From NCBI GenBank assembly GCA_035535055.1, contig DATLQT010000053.1:8494-72493 (forward strand): a stretch of DNA of 64,000 bases, written 5' to 3'. Source of the stretch: UBA6019 sp035535055. Its GTDB lineage: Bacteria > Chloroflexota > Dormibacteria > Dormibacterales > Dormibacteraceae. Shown piece after piece: positions 22,023 through 29,861 of this stretch. The position numbers and the translations under genes are program-made. The notes beneath the pieces are model-generated. The model ran no database searches. It was not told the origin of the DNA and saw only the letters and a list, made by a program, of their open reading frames with translations. Each line of letters starts with the position of its first letter. The stretch's first letter is position 1.

Positions 22023-22388
22023 ATGAAGTCCCAAATGGCAAGCCTCGCGATCGTCGGCAGCACCGGCGCCACGGACCCCACCCGCGCCACCATCCCCTTC
22101 CACATCGCGGTCAACGGCGCCCACGCGTCGGGCACCGGGGTGATCGTCATCCTCGCCGGCGACGCGGCCGGCCTCCTCAAAGAGGGGGTTTCCGAGGGCG
22201 TCCGCGGGGTCCCGCCCCTCGCCGACCTGCTCGCCCGGTGTGCCGACCTCGGCATCCCGATCCACGTTTGAAAGGGCTGCGCCGAGGCCCGTGGGATCTC
22301 CGAGCTGAGCGGTGAGAACATGCACTTCATCGGGCCGCCCGACCTGGTGCGCCTGACGATGGAGTCGGACCGGGTCCTGAGCTTCTGA
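22023..22388 (+). CDS. Probable selenoprotein of the DsrE/DsrF-like family (in-frame TGA = Sec83)
   Basis: 121 aa if the TGA at 22269-22271 is read as selenocysteine. The first 82 codons match the fold of DsrE-like proteins (FHIAVNGAHASGTGVIVILAGDAAGLL, ARCADLGIPIHV). The part after TGA carries the family hallmarks in the same frame: KGCAEARGI, then ENMHFIGPPDLVRLTMESDRVLSF, ending at TGA 22386. TGA stands where the family has the first Cys of Cys-x-x-Cys, giving Sec-Lys-Gly-Cys, a redox-active UxxC. GC-rich third positions continue after the TGA, so it does not look like decay. DsrE-like selenoproteins are known in bacteria. Start could also be ATG 22035. No sel genes are in the window, so a pseudogene or a sequence error is not excluded. 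Confidence 0.72.
22279..22305 (+). promoter_or_regulatory. SECIS-like hairpin just after the in-frame TGA
   Basis: Hand folding pairs GAGGCCC (22284-22290) with GGATCTC (22294-22300), with one C/A mismatch and one G-U pair, leaving a GTG loop at 22291-22293. Flanking GCGCC/CGAGC add three more pairs with two mismatches. The loop starts with G, 19 nt after the TGA. Bacterial SECIS models expect a loop 16-37 nt after UGA with a G at its start. The stem is imperfect, and no folding program was run. Confidence 0.45.
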
Positions 22389-22400
22389 AACCAGGCCGGG

Positions 22401-22606
22401 TATAGCCCTCCGAAATGCGCATGGCCGGCATCGTGTTCGGAGTGCTGCTGCTGCTGGTCGGGCTGGTCTGGATCGGCCAGGGGCTCGGCTACATCAAGGG
22501 CAGCTTCATGACCGGCGACCTGCGCTGGTTCCGGATCGGCCTCGCCTGCACGGTGGCCGGCGCGGTGCTGCTCGCCTTCACCCTCCGGAGGCGTCCCGCC
22601 GCATAG
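22401..22606 (+). CDS. Small two-helix membrane protein with its own -10 element (CDS 22415-22606)
   Basis: 63 aa from ATG 22415. Two hydrophobic segments (about 4-24 and 41-58) flank a short loop with GYIKGSFMTGDLRW. The pattern GVLLLLVGLVWIGQGLGYIKGS occurs in many small uncharacterised bacterial membrane proteins. A TATAGC -10-like hexamer (22401-22406) ends 8 nt before the ATG and there is no ribosome-binding site, so the message may be leaderless. Function unknown. Confidence 0.7.
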
Positions 22607-22620
22607 ACCGGGGTCATTGA

Positions 22621-22648
22621 TTGACGAACATTTGTTCGTTATTATTAG
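22621..22648 (+). promoter_or_regulatory. LexA-controlled promoter of imuA
   Basis: TTGACG (-35, 22621-22626), 16 nt, TATTAG (-10, 22643-22648). A perfect inverted repeat CGAAC-ATTT-GTTCG (22625-22638) lies in the spacer and matches the Gram-positive LexA (SOS) box. The imuA ATG is only 10 nt after the -10, so the transcript should have almost no leader. A bound repressor would cover the -35 and spacer. Confidence 0.88.
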
Positions 22649-22658
22649 TTCTCGGGGC

Positions 22659-23426
22659 ATGAGCGAGTCAAGGCACGTCCGGCTGAGCCAGGCGGTGGAC
22701 GTCATCCACCTTCGCTTCGGCGAGCACGCCCTGGCGGCGGTCGACCGGCTGCCGGCGACCGAGAGCTGGGCCTGCGGGGTCGGCGCGGTGGACCGGCTCA
22801 CCGGCATTGGTGGCCTGCCCAGGGGCCGGATCAGCGTGCTCGGCGGTCGCGGTTCCTGCGGCAAGTGGAGCCTCGGCCTGGCCATGCTGGCCCGGGCCAC
22901 CCACGAGTTCGACGCCACGATCGCGATCGACCCCGGCCTCAGCTTCGACCCCTGGGCGCTGCTCGAGTTCGGGCCCGACCTCCGCGCCCTGACCGTTGTC
23001 CGGCCCCTGGACCCCGAGGCGGCGGGCGAGGCGGCCGTGAGTCTGGCCAGGGCCGGCGTGGGCTTCCTGCTCCTCTCCCTGCCCGGCCGAGCGGGGGCAT
23101 CAGCCGAGCCGTGGCTGCCGCTGCTGGCGGCGGCGGCGGAGCGCTCGGGGACGCTGGTGGTCGCTCTGGTGGAGGAGACGCCACGGCCGCTGGCGCACGC
23201 CTCCAGCCTCAGCCTGGCGGTCGAGCGGCTGACCTGGAAGATCGAGCGGGGCGAGCTGGTCGGCCTGCGGGCGCGGGTCACCTGCGTCAAGAACAAGCTC
23301 TCGCTGCCCGGGCGGGTGGCCGAGATCGAGGTCAACTACCCGCTGGGGGCGGCTCTGTTTCCGGAAGCTGGGGTGGGCGAGGTGCAACAGTCGTGGGCCG
23401 CTCGGCGCAAATCTGCTGTGGTCTAG
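22659..23426 (+). CDS. imuA: ImuA-type RecA-like mutasome protein
   Basis: 255 aa from ATG 22659; the open frame extends upstream through the LexA box but the promoter places the start here. The protein has a RecA-like core: GVGAVDRLTGIGGLPRGRISVLGG leads into GGRGSCGKWS, a worn Walker A with Lys about 69. Next comes ATIAIDPGLSFDPWALLEFG and a Walker B-like FLLLSLPGR. RecA homologues with degraded P-loops that precede ImuB are called ImuA; they help the DnaE2 polymerase bypass DNA damage. imuB overlaps its end by 34 bp and a LexA box precedes it. Confidence 0.87.
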   Translation: MSESRHVRLSQAVDVIHLRFGEHALAAVDRLPATESWACGVGAVDRLTGIGGLPRGRISVLGGRGSCGKWSLGLAMLARATHEFDATIAIDPGLSFDPWALLEFGPDLRALTVVRPLDPEAAGEAAVSLARAGVGFLLLSLPGRAGASAEPWLPLLAAAAERSGTLVVALVEETPRPLAHASSLSLAVERLTWKIERGELVGLRARVTCVKNKLSLPGRVAEIEVNYPLGAALFPEAGVGEVQQSWAARRKSAVV

Positions 23427-24742
23427 TCCCCCACCTCCAGCTCGCGCTCCGGCCCGACCTCTACGGGCAGCCGGTCGTGGTCACCGCCTGGCGGGAGGCG
23501 GTCGTCTGCGCCTCACCGGAGGCGGAGGAGGCGGGAGTCCGGCCGGGTATCAGCCAGCGTCAGGCGCAGCAGCTCTGCCCCGACGCCGAGCTGCTCGAGC
23601 CCGATCCCGCCGGCGCCGCCCTGCTGGCGGAGCGGGTCGCTGCCGCGCTCTACGACCTTGCTCCGGTAGTCGAGGTCCGGGTCGAGGGCGTCGCCTGGAT
23701 CGACCTCGAAGGGGTCGCCCAGCGCACCCTCGCCCTGCGCGAGATGCGCCGCCGGCTGCGCGAAGCCTGTGGCGCCGATCCCCGCCTCGGCCTGGCGCGG
23801 GGACCCTTCGCGGCGCGCGCGGCGGCCGCGAGGGCCCGGCCCGGGCGGCTCCTGGAGGTCTCCGAGGCCGCTTCCTTTCTCGCCTCGCTGCCGGTCGCCG
23901 AGCTCAGGCTGGAGCCCTGGCAGGAGCGGCGGCTCGAGCTGCTCGGCCTTCGCACGATGGCCGAGGTGGCGCGGATCGGCCCCCGCCAGCTGGAGTCCCA
24001 GCTCGGCCGCGAAGGCCGAACGGCAGCGCTGCGCGCCCGCGGCGAGGAGCCCGACCGCCTCGCCGCCTGGGTGCCACCCCGCACCAGCTCCGCCAGGCGG
24101 CAGTTCGAGCCCCCCCTGGAGGAGCGGGAGGCGCTGCTCTTCGTCGGTCGAGCCCTCTGCGACGAGCTGGCCCTGGAGTTTGGCCTCCGCGGGGCCGGCG
24201 CCAAGCAGGTCAGGGTCCGGCTCGACCGGGAGGAGCGGGAGGCCACCGTCCGCCACGCTCTTTCCAGCGGTGCCGAGCTGTTCGGCCTGGTCGGCTCCTG
24301 GCTCCGCTCCTGGCAGCCGGCCGAGCCGGTCGGGCGGATGGAGGTGGAGCTGCCGCTTCTCGAGCCCGCCGGCCGCCGCCAGCTCAGGCTCTGGGTCCGC
24401 GGCGACGGCTCGACGGAGGAGGTGAAGGCGGCCCTCGAGCGCCTCCAGGACCGTCATGGCAGCGGCATCGCCCTTCACCCGGAGGCGGCGCTGGCGGGCT
24501 CCCCCATCCCCGCCCAGCGCTTCCGCTGGGACCCGGTCGGCGAGCCCGCCGAGGCGACGCCACCTCCGCTTCGAAAAGCGCCCGAGCCGGCCACCACCGG
24601 GGCAACCCTGAGCCGCAACCTGGGCGACTTCGACTGCTCGCCGCGCCTCGCCAGGGTCGCGACGCTCAACCGGACCGACGCTGTGCGACATGCCGATGAC
24701 GCGCACGGTGTCAAGGCCGCCCGGCGCGCCAAAAGCTCATGA
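23393..24742 (+). CDS. imuB: ImuB, non-catalytic Y-family polymerase-like mutasome subunit
   Basis: 449 aa from GTG 23393. The Y-family layout is visible: fingers/palm with PDLYGQPVVVT and PGISQRQAQQLCPDA, the palm strand VEVRVEGVAWIDLEG, the HhH thumb ELLGLRTMAEVARIGPRQLESQLG and a little-finger domain around FEPPLEEREALLF. The catalytic acids are missing: no DMDxFF at the N-terminus, and the SxDE motif reads VEGVAW, as expected for ImuB. ImuB links the beta clamp to ImuA and DnaE2. The long disordered C-terminus may hold clamp or partner contacts. It overlaps DUF6504 by ATGA. Confidence 0.88.
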   Translation: MGRSAQICCGLVPHLQLALRPDLYGQPVVVTAWREAVVCASPEAEEAGVRPGISQRQAQQLCPDAELLEPDPAGAALLAERVAAALYDLAPVVEVRVEGVAWIDLEGVAQRTLALREMRRRLREACGADPRLGLARGPFAARAAAARARPGRLLEVSEAASFLASLPVAELRLEPWQERRLELLGLRTMAEVARIGPRQLESQLGREGRTAALRARGEEPDRLAAWVPPRTSSARRQFEPPLEEREALLFVGRALCDELALEFGLRGAGAKQVRVRLDREEREATVRHALSSGAELFGLVGSWLRSWQPAEPVGRMEVELPLLEPAGRRQLRLWVRGDGSTEEVKAALERLQDRHGSGIALHPEAALAGSPIPAQRFRWDPVGEPAEATPPPLRKAPEPATTGATLSRNLGDFDCSPRLARVATLNRTDAVRHADDAHGVKAARRAKSS

Positions 24743-24990
24743 CGCGGTTGTGCGATCCCCCGCTCCCCATCGAGGTCGAGCTCGGCCTCGACGGCGCGCC
24801 CGCCCGGGTCAGCGGCGGCCCACTCCGAGGTCCGCTCCGCCCCTACTCACGCTGGCTGGCCGACGCCGACTGGTGGGCGCGGCCGATCGCCCGCGAGTAT
24901 TGGAAGGCCGTGCTCGGCGTGGACCTACTGGTGGAGGTCTTCCACGACCTTCACGCCGACGCCTGGTACCTCGAGCGAATCTACGACTGA
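24739..24990 (+). CDS. Small DUF6504-like protein at the end of the imuAB operon
   Basis: 83 aa, ATG in an ATGA overlap with imuB. The features PIEVELGLDGAPARVSG, SRWLADADWWARPIAREYWKA and DAWYLERIYD match the small DUF6504 proteins found beside SOS polymerases in actinobacteria. The family assignment is from memory of the pattern, not a search. Translational coupling to imuB suggests a mutasome accessory. Its last 66 bp overlap the convergent pnuC gene. Confidence 0.65.
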   Translation: MTRLCDPPLPIEVELGLDGAPARVSGGPLRGPLRPYSRWLADADWWARPIAREYWKAVLGVDLLVEVFHDLHADAWYLERIYD

Positions 24991-25647
24991 CGATTGCTCG
25001 CGGAGAAGCCGGCGCCAGTTCAGCAGGCCCGCGACGCTCATCGCCGCGAAGATCAGGTAGAGGACCGCCGTCAGCAGCAGGCTCTTGTAGACGTAGAGGC
25101 CCACGAAGATCAGGTTGGTGAAGATCCACACCCACCAGTTCTCGTAGAGCTTGCGGGCGACCATGAAGAGCGCGACCAGGCTGAGCACGGTCGTGAACGA
25201 GTCCAGGAAGGGCGCGGCGTCGTGCACGGTGCCGAGGAAATAGGCCCAGGCGCCGGTGGCGACGGCGGTCAGCGCCGCCAGCACCACCGCGGCCCGGAGG
25301 GTGGTTCGCTCGATCACGACTCCCTCGTGGCGCTCGCCTCCGCGCAGCCACCAGTACCAGCCGGCGACGTAGAGGGCCACGTAGAGGACGTTGAGCGCGG
25401 TGTCGGAGAAGAGCCGAGCCTGGAGGAAGACGAAGACATAGAGGGCGCTGCTGACAAGCTGGACGGGCCAGTTCCAGACGTTCTCCTTCACCTGCAGCCA
25501 GACGCCCCAGGCGCCGCTGATGAAGCCCAGCGCCTCCAGCCAGTCGAAGGGCAGCCACTTCAGGATCGACCCGGCGCCGAGCACGACCGATCCCAGCGCC
25601 AGCAGGAGGTAGACGATCAGCGAGCGATGGCGCGAGAGGAAGGGCAC
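24925..25647 (-). CDS. pnuC: Nicotinamide mononucleotide/riboside transporter PnuC
   Basis: 240 aa, about seven membrane helices. The signature VWLQVKENVWNWPVQLVSSALY and ALNVLYVALYVAGWYWWLRG are PnuC hallmarks, as is the second half with YENWWVWIFTNLIFVGLYVYKSLLLTAVLYLIF. It imports nicotinamide riboside by facilitated diffusion for NAD synthesis. The last 22 residues are read from DNA that also encodes DUF6504 on the other strand, so the C-terminus is poorly constrained. No NadR or NiaR element is visible. Confidence 0.93.
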   Translation of the reverse strand: MPFLSRHRSLIVYLLLALGSVVLGAGSILKWLPFDWLEALGFISGAWGVWLQVKENVWNWPVQLVSSALYVFVFLQARLFSDTALNVLYVALYVAGWYWWLRGGERHEGVVIERTTLRAAVVLAALTAVATGAWAYFLGTVHDAAPFLDSFTTVLSLVALFMVARKLYENWWVWIFTNLIFVGLYVYKSLLLTAVLYLIFAAMSVAGLLNWRRLLREQSSVVDSLEVPGVGVKVVEDLHQ

Positions 25648-25699
25648 GAGGCGACATTTTCCGCCCTCTGGCTTCTTTCGATGACAACCTAGAGGGACG

Positions 25700-26335
25700 G
25701 TGGTTCGAATCCTCGCGCTGGCCGACCAGGTCGACGACGGCCTCTACGGCGAAAAGCTCAAGGACCTTCATCCCGACCTCGTGGTCGGCTGCGGGGACCT
25801 GCCCTTCGACTACCTCGAGAACATCGTGAGCCGGGTCGACGTGCCATTGCTCTTCGTCCCGGGCAACCACGACCCCGACCTCCTTCGCCCGGACGCCACC
25901 TGGATGCCGCTGAGCTTCGAGCCGGACGGCCCGGGACCGTCCGGCTGCGTCAACGTCGACGGCCGGGTCGTCGAGGCTGCCGGCCTGGTGATCGCCGGGC
26001 TGGGCGGAAGCCCTCGTTACCGGCCGGGGCCGAACCAGTACAGCGAGGGCCAGATGCGCCGGCGCGCCGCCCGGCTGCGGCTCCGCCTGCGAATCCGCCG
26101 CCTGGCCGGCGGCCGGCCGGTCGACGTCTTCGTCACCCACACCCCGCCGGCCGGGGACGACGACGACCAGGACGCGGTCCACCGCGGCTTCCGATCCCTG
26201 GCGCGCTTCGACGAGGTCGTGGCGCCGCGCCTCCACCTACACGGCCACGTTCTCCGCTTCGGGCCGCGGAAGGAGCGCAGGCTCGGCGGCACCTCGGTAG
26301 TGAACGTGATCCCCTACCGGCTGCTCCAGCTCTGA
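25700..26335 (+). CDS. Metallophosphoesterase
   Basis: 211 aa, GTG start. It has a calcineurin-like two-metal site: ILALADQVDD (with Gln where DxH is usual), VVGCGDLPFDYL, VPGNHD and THTPPAGDDDD, with HLHGHVLRFG at the end. The DxH motif is altered (ALADQVD), so metal binding may differ. Cyclic nucleotides, phospholipids and nucleotides are all possible substrates. It is convergent with adk and their ends overlap by 22 bp. Confidence 0.85.
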   Translation: MVRILALADQVDDGLYGEKLKDLHPDLVVGCGDLPFDYLENIVSRVDVPLLFVPGNHDPDLLRPDATWMPLSFEPDGPGPSGCVNVDGRVVEAAGLVIAGLGGSPRYRPGPNQYSEGQMRRRAARLRLRLRIRRLAGGRPVDVFVTHTPPAGDDDDQDAVHRGFRSLARFDEVVAPRLHLHGHVLRFGPRKERRLGGTSVVNVIPYRLLQL

Positions 26336-26901
26336 GGGTCGGCCAGCACCGCGCGGATGCGCTCGAAGACCTCGTCCGCGGTCCCCATGCCGTCCACCTC
26401 GAGCACCCGGATTCCGTTCCGGCGATAGTGGTCGAGGACCGCCTCCGTCCGCTGGTGGTACTCCCGCATTCTCTCCTCGATCACCTCCCTGGTGTCATCG
26501 ACGCGGCCCTCCTGGGCGGCGCGCTTCAGGAGCCTCTCCACCAGGGTCTTCTCAGGAGCCTGGAGGGCGAGAAGGAAGCCCACCTTGAGACCGCGCCGAG
26601 CCAGCATCGCCTCAAGTGCGCGCGCCTGTTCGAGCGTTCGCGGGAAGCCGTCGAGCAGGACGCCCGGCGGCTTGCCGGCATCGTCGAGCCGGCCGTCGAC
26701 CACCCGGTCCATCAGCTCGTCGGGCACCAGGTCGCCGGCGGCGACGATCCGCTCCACCTCCCTTCCCAGCTCGCTGCCGCGCGCCATCTCCGCGCGGAGG
26801 ATCTCGCCCGTCGAAAGGTGCGAGACGTGCAGCTCCTCGCCGATCCGGGTCGCCTGCGTGCCCTTGCCGCTGCCGGGCGGCCCGAAGATCAGGCCGATCA
26901 C
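26314..26901 (-). CDS. adk: Adenylate kinase (short form)
   Basis: 195 aa from GTG 26901, which overlaps the upstream stop as GTGA. It interconverts ATP+AMP and 2 ADP. The P-loop GPPGSGKGTQ, AMP-site HLSTGEILRAEM, VLLDGFPRTLEQARALE and LLKRAAQEGRVDDTREVIEERMREYHQRTEAV are in order. The LID is the short form, without the zinc-finger insertion. An isolated adk, away from the ribosomal secY cluster, could be a second copy or a related nucleoside monophosphate kinase. Confidence 0.92.
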   Translation of the reverse strand: MIGLIFGPPGSGKGTQATRIGEELHVSHLSTGEILRAEMARGSELGREVERIVAAGDLVPDELMDRVVDGRLDDAGKPPGVLLDGFPRTLEQARALEAMLARRGLKVGFLLALQAPEKTLVERLLKRAAQEGRVDDTREVIEERMREYHQRTEAVLDHYRRNGIRVLEVDGMGTADEVFERIRAVLADPQSWSSR

Positions 26902-27779
26902 CGGCCCATCTTCTTCCGTTCGCGCTTCGGCGGTGACTTCGGCCGTTCGTGGAGAAGCGCGTCGAGGGCGGGCTCCGGTCCTGCCTCCTCGCCCGCCTGG
27001 CTGAGCGCCAGCCACCGGCGGGTGATCTCGACATAGAGGTCCGCCTCGGTCCAGCCGGGCAGACGATCGAGGACCTGGTGCTTGCGGACCAATTCGACCA
27101 CCGGCAGGTAGACGTGGTCGTACCAGCTCGCGGCGGCCTCGGGCAGCGATGGCTGGCTGCCCCTCTCGAGGGCGAGGAAGTAACGGTGGCCGTGGATGTG
27201 GGCGAGGATCTCGTCGTAGCGGCCGAGCCGGCTGCACTCGAGGCGAGCCTCGGGGCGCAGCCGGTGCAGTTCGGTGACCTCCAGGAAGGACGCGTACTCG
27301 GCGGCCCGGAGCAGGGCGCCGGGATCGACCCCTTCCCTGAGCGGCGCTCGGGTGGAGACCTCGGTGACCCGGGCCGGGATGGTCCCCCGACCGAGCGCCC
27401 GGGCGACCGACACCCGGTGGTGCCCGTCGATCACGTAGTAGCTGTCCCCGACCTTGTAGACGTCGATCGGTGGAAGCTCGTCGCCCTCGGTCATGGCCCG
27501 GTAGATCCGGGTCCAGCGGTCGCGGAGGCGGCGGGTGATGGGCAGGAAGCCGGGGTCGAAGTCTCCCGTCTTGGCGATGGCCGCCGCCGAGCCCACCACC
27601 CGGTCGAGCGGTATCTCTCGGGTGCCTCGCGCGGAGCGTCCCTCCTGGCCGGCGGCCGTCAGCACCCTGTCCACCGAGAGCAGATGGCGTGCTCGCCCGG
27701 TCAGGGTCGCCAAAATCGCGCGGCGGAAGGCGCGGAAGCGCGCCGAGTCGAAATCCTCGAGCGCGCGCTGCTGCTCCAC
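26898..27779 (-). CDS. ParB/Srx-fold protein of unknown role
   Basis: 293 aa. The segment PPIDVYKVGDSYYVIDGHHRVSVARALG is the ParB/sulfiredoxin-like fold with its GHHR motif, which binds CTP in ParB proteins. The long C-terminal half (SWYDHVYLPVVELVRKHQVL, DLYVEITRRWLALSQAGEEAG) is conserved-looking but not a DNA-binding domain I recognise. The basic tail ends KRERKKMGR. It is coupled to adk by GTGA overlap and follows the ABC ATPase gene by 55 bp. It is not a chromosome-partition ParB by context, as there is no parA. Confidence 0.7.
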   Translation of the reverse strand: MEQQRALEDFDSARFRAFRRAILATLTGRARHLLSVDRVLTAAGQEGRSARGTREIPLDRVVGSAAAIAKTGDFDPGFLPITRRLRDRWTRIYRAMTEGDELPPIDVYKVGDSYYVIDGHHRVSVARALGRGTIPARVTEVSTRAPLREGVDPGALLRAAEYASFLEVTELHRLRPEARLECSRLGRYDEILAHIHGHRYFLALERGSQPSLPEAAASWYDHVYLPVVELVRKHQVLDRLPGWTEADLYVEITRRWLALSQAGEEAGPEPALDALLHERPKSPPKRERKKMGR

Positions 27780-27834
27780 CTGTCAGACCTTCAGCTCCCG
27801 CGGCCGGGCCGGCCGATGAAGGCCGGCCCGCCGG

Positions 27835-28890
27835 CTACAGGAGCGCCTTCTCGGACTCGGAGTCGAATACGTGCAGCGAGCGAACGTCGAGCCCCAGCTT
27901 CACATGGTCTTCGGGCTCGACCTTGAGCCGCGGATCTACCCGCGCCGTGACCGTGTCAGAGCCCACCTGCCCGTAGAGGAACTGGTCGGAGCCTAGCCGC
28001 TCGACGACGTCGATCTTCATGTCGAGGGTCGCCGCCTCCGACGGCCGGTCGGTCACCGCCTCGGGCCGGAAGCCCAGCACGCCCTTTCGGCTGCCCACGT
28101 GCTTGGGCAGCTTGACCGAGAACCCGGATGCCTTGGCGTGGCCGTCATCCATGGTGACGGGCACGAAGTTCATGGTCGGGCTCCCGATGAAGCCGGCCAC
28201 AAACAGGTTGGCGGGGTGGTCGTAGATGTCGTCGGGCGTCCCCACCTGCTGCAGAATTCCGGCGTTCATGATCGCGATGCGGTCGCCCATGGTCATCGCC
28301 TCGACCTGGTCGTGGGTGACGTAGATGAAGGTCGTCTCGAGGTCGTGGTGGAGCTTTTGGAGCTCGATCCGGGTCTGGCCGCGGAGCTTGGCGTCGAGGT
28401 TGGAGAGCGGCTCGTCGAGGAGGAAGACCTGCGGGTTGCGGACTATCGCCCGGCCCAGCGCAACCCTCTGGCGCTGGCCGCCGGAGAGGGCGCGTGGCTT
28501 GCGGTCGAGGAAGTTGTCGAGGCCGAGGATGTGCGAGGCGTTGCCGACCCGCTTTTGGATCTCGGCCTTCGGCATGTGCTTCATCTGTAGCGGGAAAGCC
28601 ATGTTGTCGAAGACGCTCATGTGCGGGTAGAGCGCGTAGGACTGGAAGACCATCGCGATGTCCCGGTCCTTCGCCGCGACGTCGTTGACGACGCGTTCGC
28701 CGATCCGGATCTGGCCCTCGGTGATCGACTCCAGCCCGGCCAGCATCCGGAGCGCGGTCGACTTGCCGCAACCGGAGGGACCTACCAGGACCATGAATTC
28801 CTTGTCCTTGATGTCGACGTTGAGGTCTTTGACGACCGTGACGTCGGACGTGTAGCGCTTGACGACGTGGTCGTAGGTGACTGATGACAT
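27835..28890 (-). CDS. ugpC: Sugar ABC transporter ATPase (UgpC/MsmK/SugC type)
   Basis: 351 aa. It has Walker A GPSGCGKST, Q-loop MVFQSYALYPHM, signature LSGGQRQRVALGRA, Walker B VFLLDEPLSNLDAKL and the H-loop VTHDQVEAMTMGD. A C-terminal TOBE/regulatory region from about 235 (GVLGFRPEAVTD) marks the CUT1 ATPases that energise di- and oligosaccharide import and can serve several transporters. It is the last of the transporter genes, 13 bp after the MalG-like permease gene. Confidence 0.95.
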   Translation of the reverse strand: MSSVTYDHVVKRYTSDVTVVKDLNVDIKDKEFMVLVGPSGCGKSTALRMLAGLESITEGQIRIGERVVNDVAAKDRDIAMVFQSYALYPHMSVFDNMAFPLQMKHMPKAEIQKRVGNASHILGLDNFLDRKPRALSGGQRQRVALGRAIVRNPQVFLLDEPLSNLDAKLRGQTRIELQKLHHDLETTFIYVTHDQVEAMTMGDRIAIMNAGILQQVGTPDDIYDHPANLFVAGFIGSPTMNFVPVTMDDGHAKASGFSVKLPKHVGSRKGVLGFRPEAVTDRPSEAATLDMKIDVVERLGSDQFLYGQVGSDTVTARVDPRLKVEPEDHVKLGLDVRSLHVFDSESEKALL

Positions 28891-28903
28891 TTCTTTTCTT
28901 CGA

Positions 28904-29818
28904 CTACCCCTTCACAGAGCCGGCAAGGATGCCGCGGACAAAATATCGCTGGAGGCTGACGAAGACGATCAGCGGGATGATCATCGAGAGGAAGGCCGCC
29001 GCCGTCAGCAGGTTGTAGCCCTGTCCCAGGGAATTGGTGAGGTTGGCGAGTTGGACCGTGACCGGCGCCACCGACTCCGAGCCGCCCACGTAGATGAGAG
29101 CGACCAGAAGGTCGTTCCAGATCCACAGGAACTGGAAGATGACCAGCGAGGCGATCGCCGGCACCGAGAGGGGCAGCACGATCCGGAAGAAGACCGTCAG
29201 CGTTCCCGCGCCGTCGATCTCGGCCGATTCGAAGAGGTCAGACGGGAGGGCGCGGAAGAAGTTGGCCAGCAGGTAGACCGAGAACGGCAGGCCGTATCCG
29301 GTGTGTGCCAGCCAGACCCCGACGAAGCCCCAGTTGTTGGGCGTGAGTCCGATCTTCACATAGGCCGAAAGGACGGGGATGAAGCTCAGCTGGAGGGGCA
29401 CCGCGAGCAGGCCGACGAGGGCCAGGAAGAGAAAGTTGCGGCCGGGGAACTTCATCCAACTGAAGGCGTAGGCGGCGAAAGCGGCCACCGTCACCGGGAT
29501 GATCGTGGCCGGGATCGAGATCATGAAGCTGTTGAAGAGGCTGTGGACCAGGCCCTGCTCCTTCAGCACCTGGGCGTAGTTGTCGAGCGTGAAGTGGAAG
29601 GGCGGGCTCAGCGCCACCCACCAGCCGGTGTGGGCGATGTCGGTGAAGGGCCGGAAGGAGCTGATCAGGAGGCCGAGTGCGGGGATCATCCACATCACAG
29701 TCAGCAGGATCACCGCCACGTGAAGGACCACTCCCTGGAAGCGCTCCAGGATCGAGACCGGCGTGATCCGGTCAGCCTTGGCGTTGGTTGGCGCGGCCGC
29801 CTCCGCGCTCACCTGCAT
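28904..29818 (-). CDS. Sugar ABC transporter permease, MalG-like
   Basis: 304 aa, six predicted membrane helices. The ATPase-contacting EAA loop is EIDGAGTLTVFFRIVLPLSVPAI. The N-terminal helix VVLHVAVILLTVMWMIPALGLLISSFRP and the C-terminal ILAGSVKG are typical of CUT1 MalG-type permeases. It pairs with the MalF-like permease encoded 43 bp upstream to form the membrane channel. Confidence 0.94.
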   Translation of the reverse strand: MQVSAEAAAPTNAKADRITPVSILERFQGVVLHVAVILLTVMWMIPALGLLISSFRPFTDIAHTGWWVALSPPFHFTLDNYAQVLKEQGLVHSLFNSFMISIPATIIPVTVAAFAAYAFSWMKFPGRNFLFLALVGLLAVPLQLSFIPVLSAYVKIGLTPNNWGFVGVWLAHTGYGLPFSVYLLANFFRALPSDLFESAEIDGAGTLTVFFRIVLPLSVPAIASLVIFQFLWIWNDLLVALIYVGGSESVAPVTVQLANLTNSLGQGYNLLTAAAFLSMIIPLIVFVSLQRYFVRGILAGSVKG

Positions 29819-29861
29819 CCCTCCGCCTGCGGCCGGGATCCCCTGGCTCGGTTCATCTCAT

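Noticed and set aside
22269..22271. TGA as a simple stop giving an 82-residue DsrE protein
   Set aside because: Would lose the CxxC region and the last strand while leaving a conserved 38-codon tail in frame; readthrough fits better, though a pseudogene cannot be excluded.
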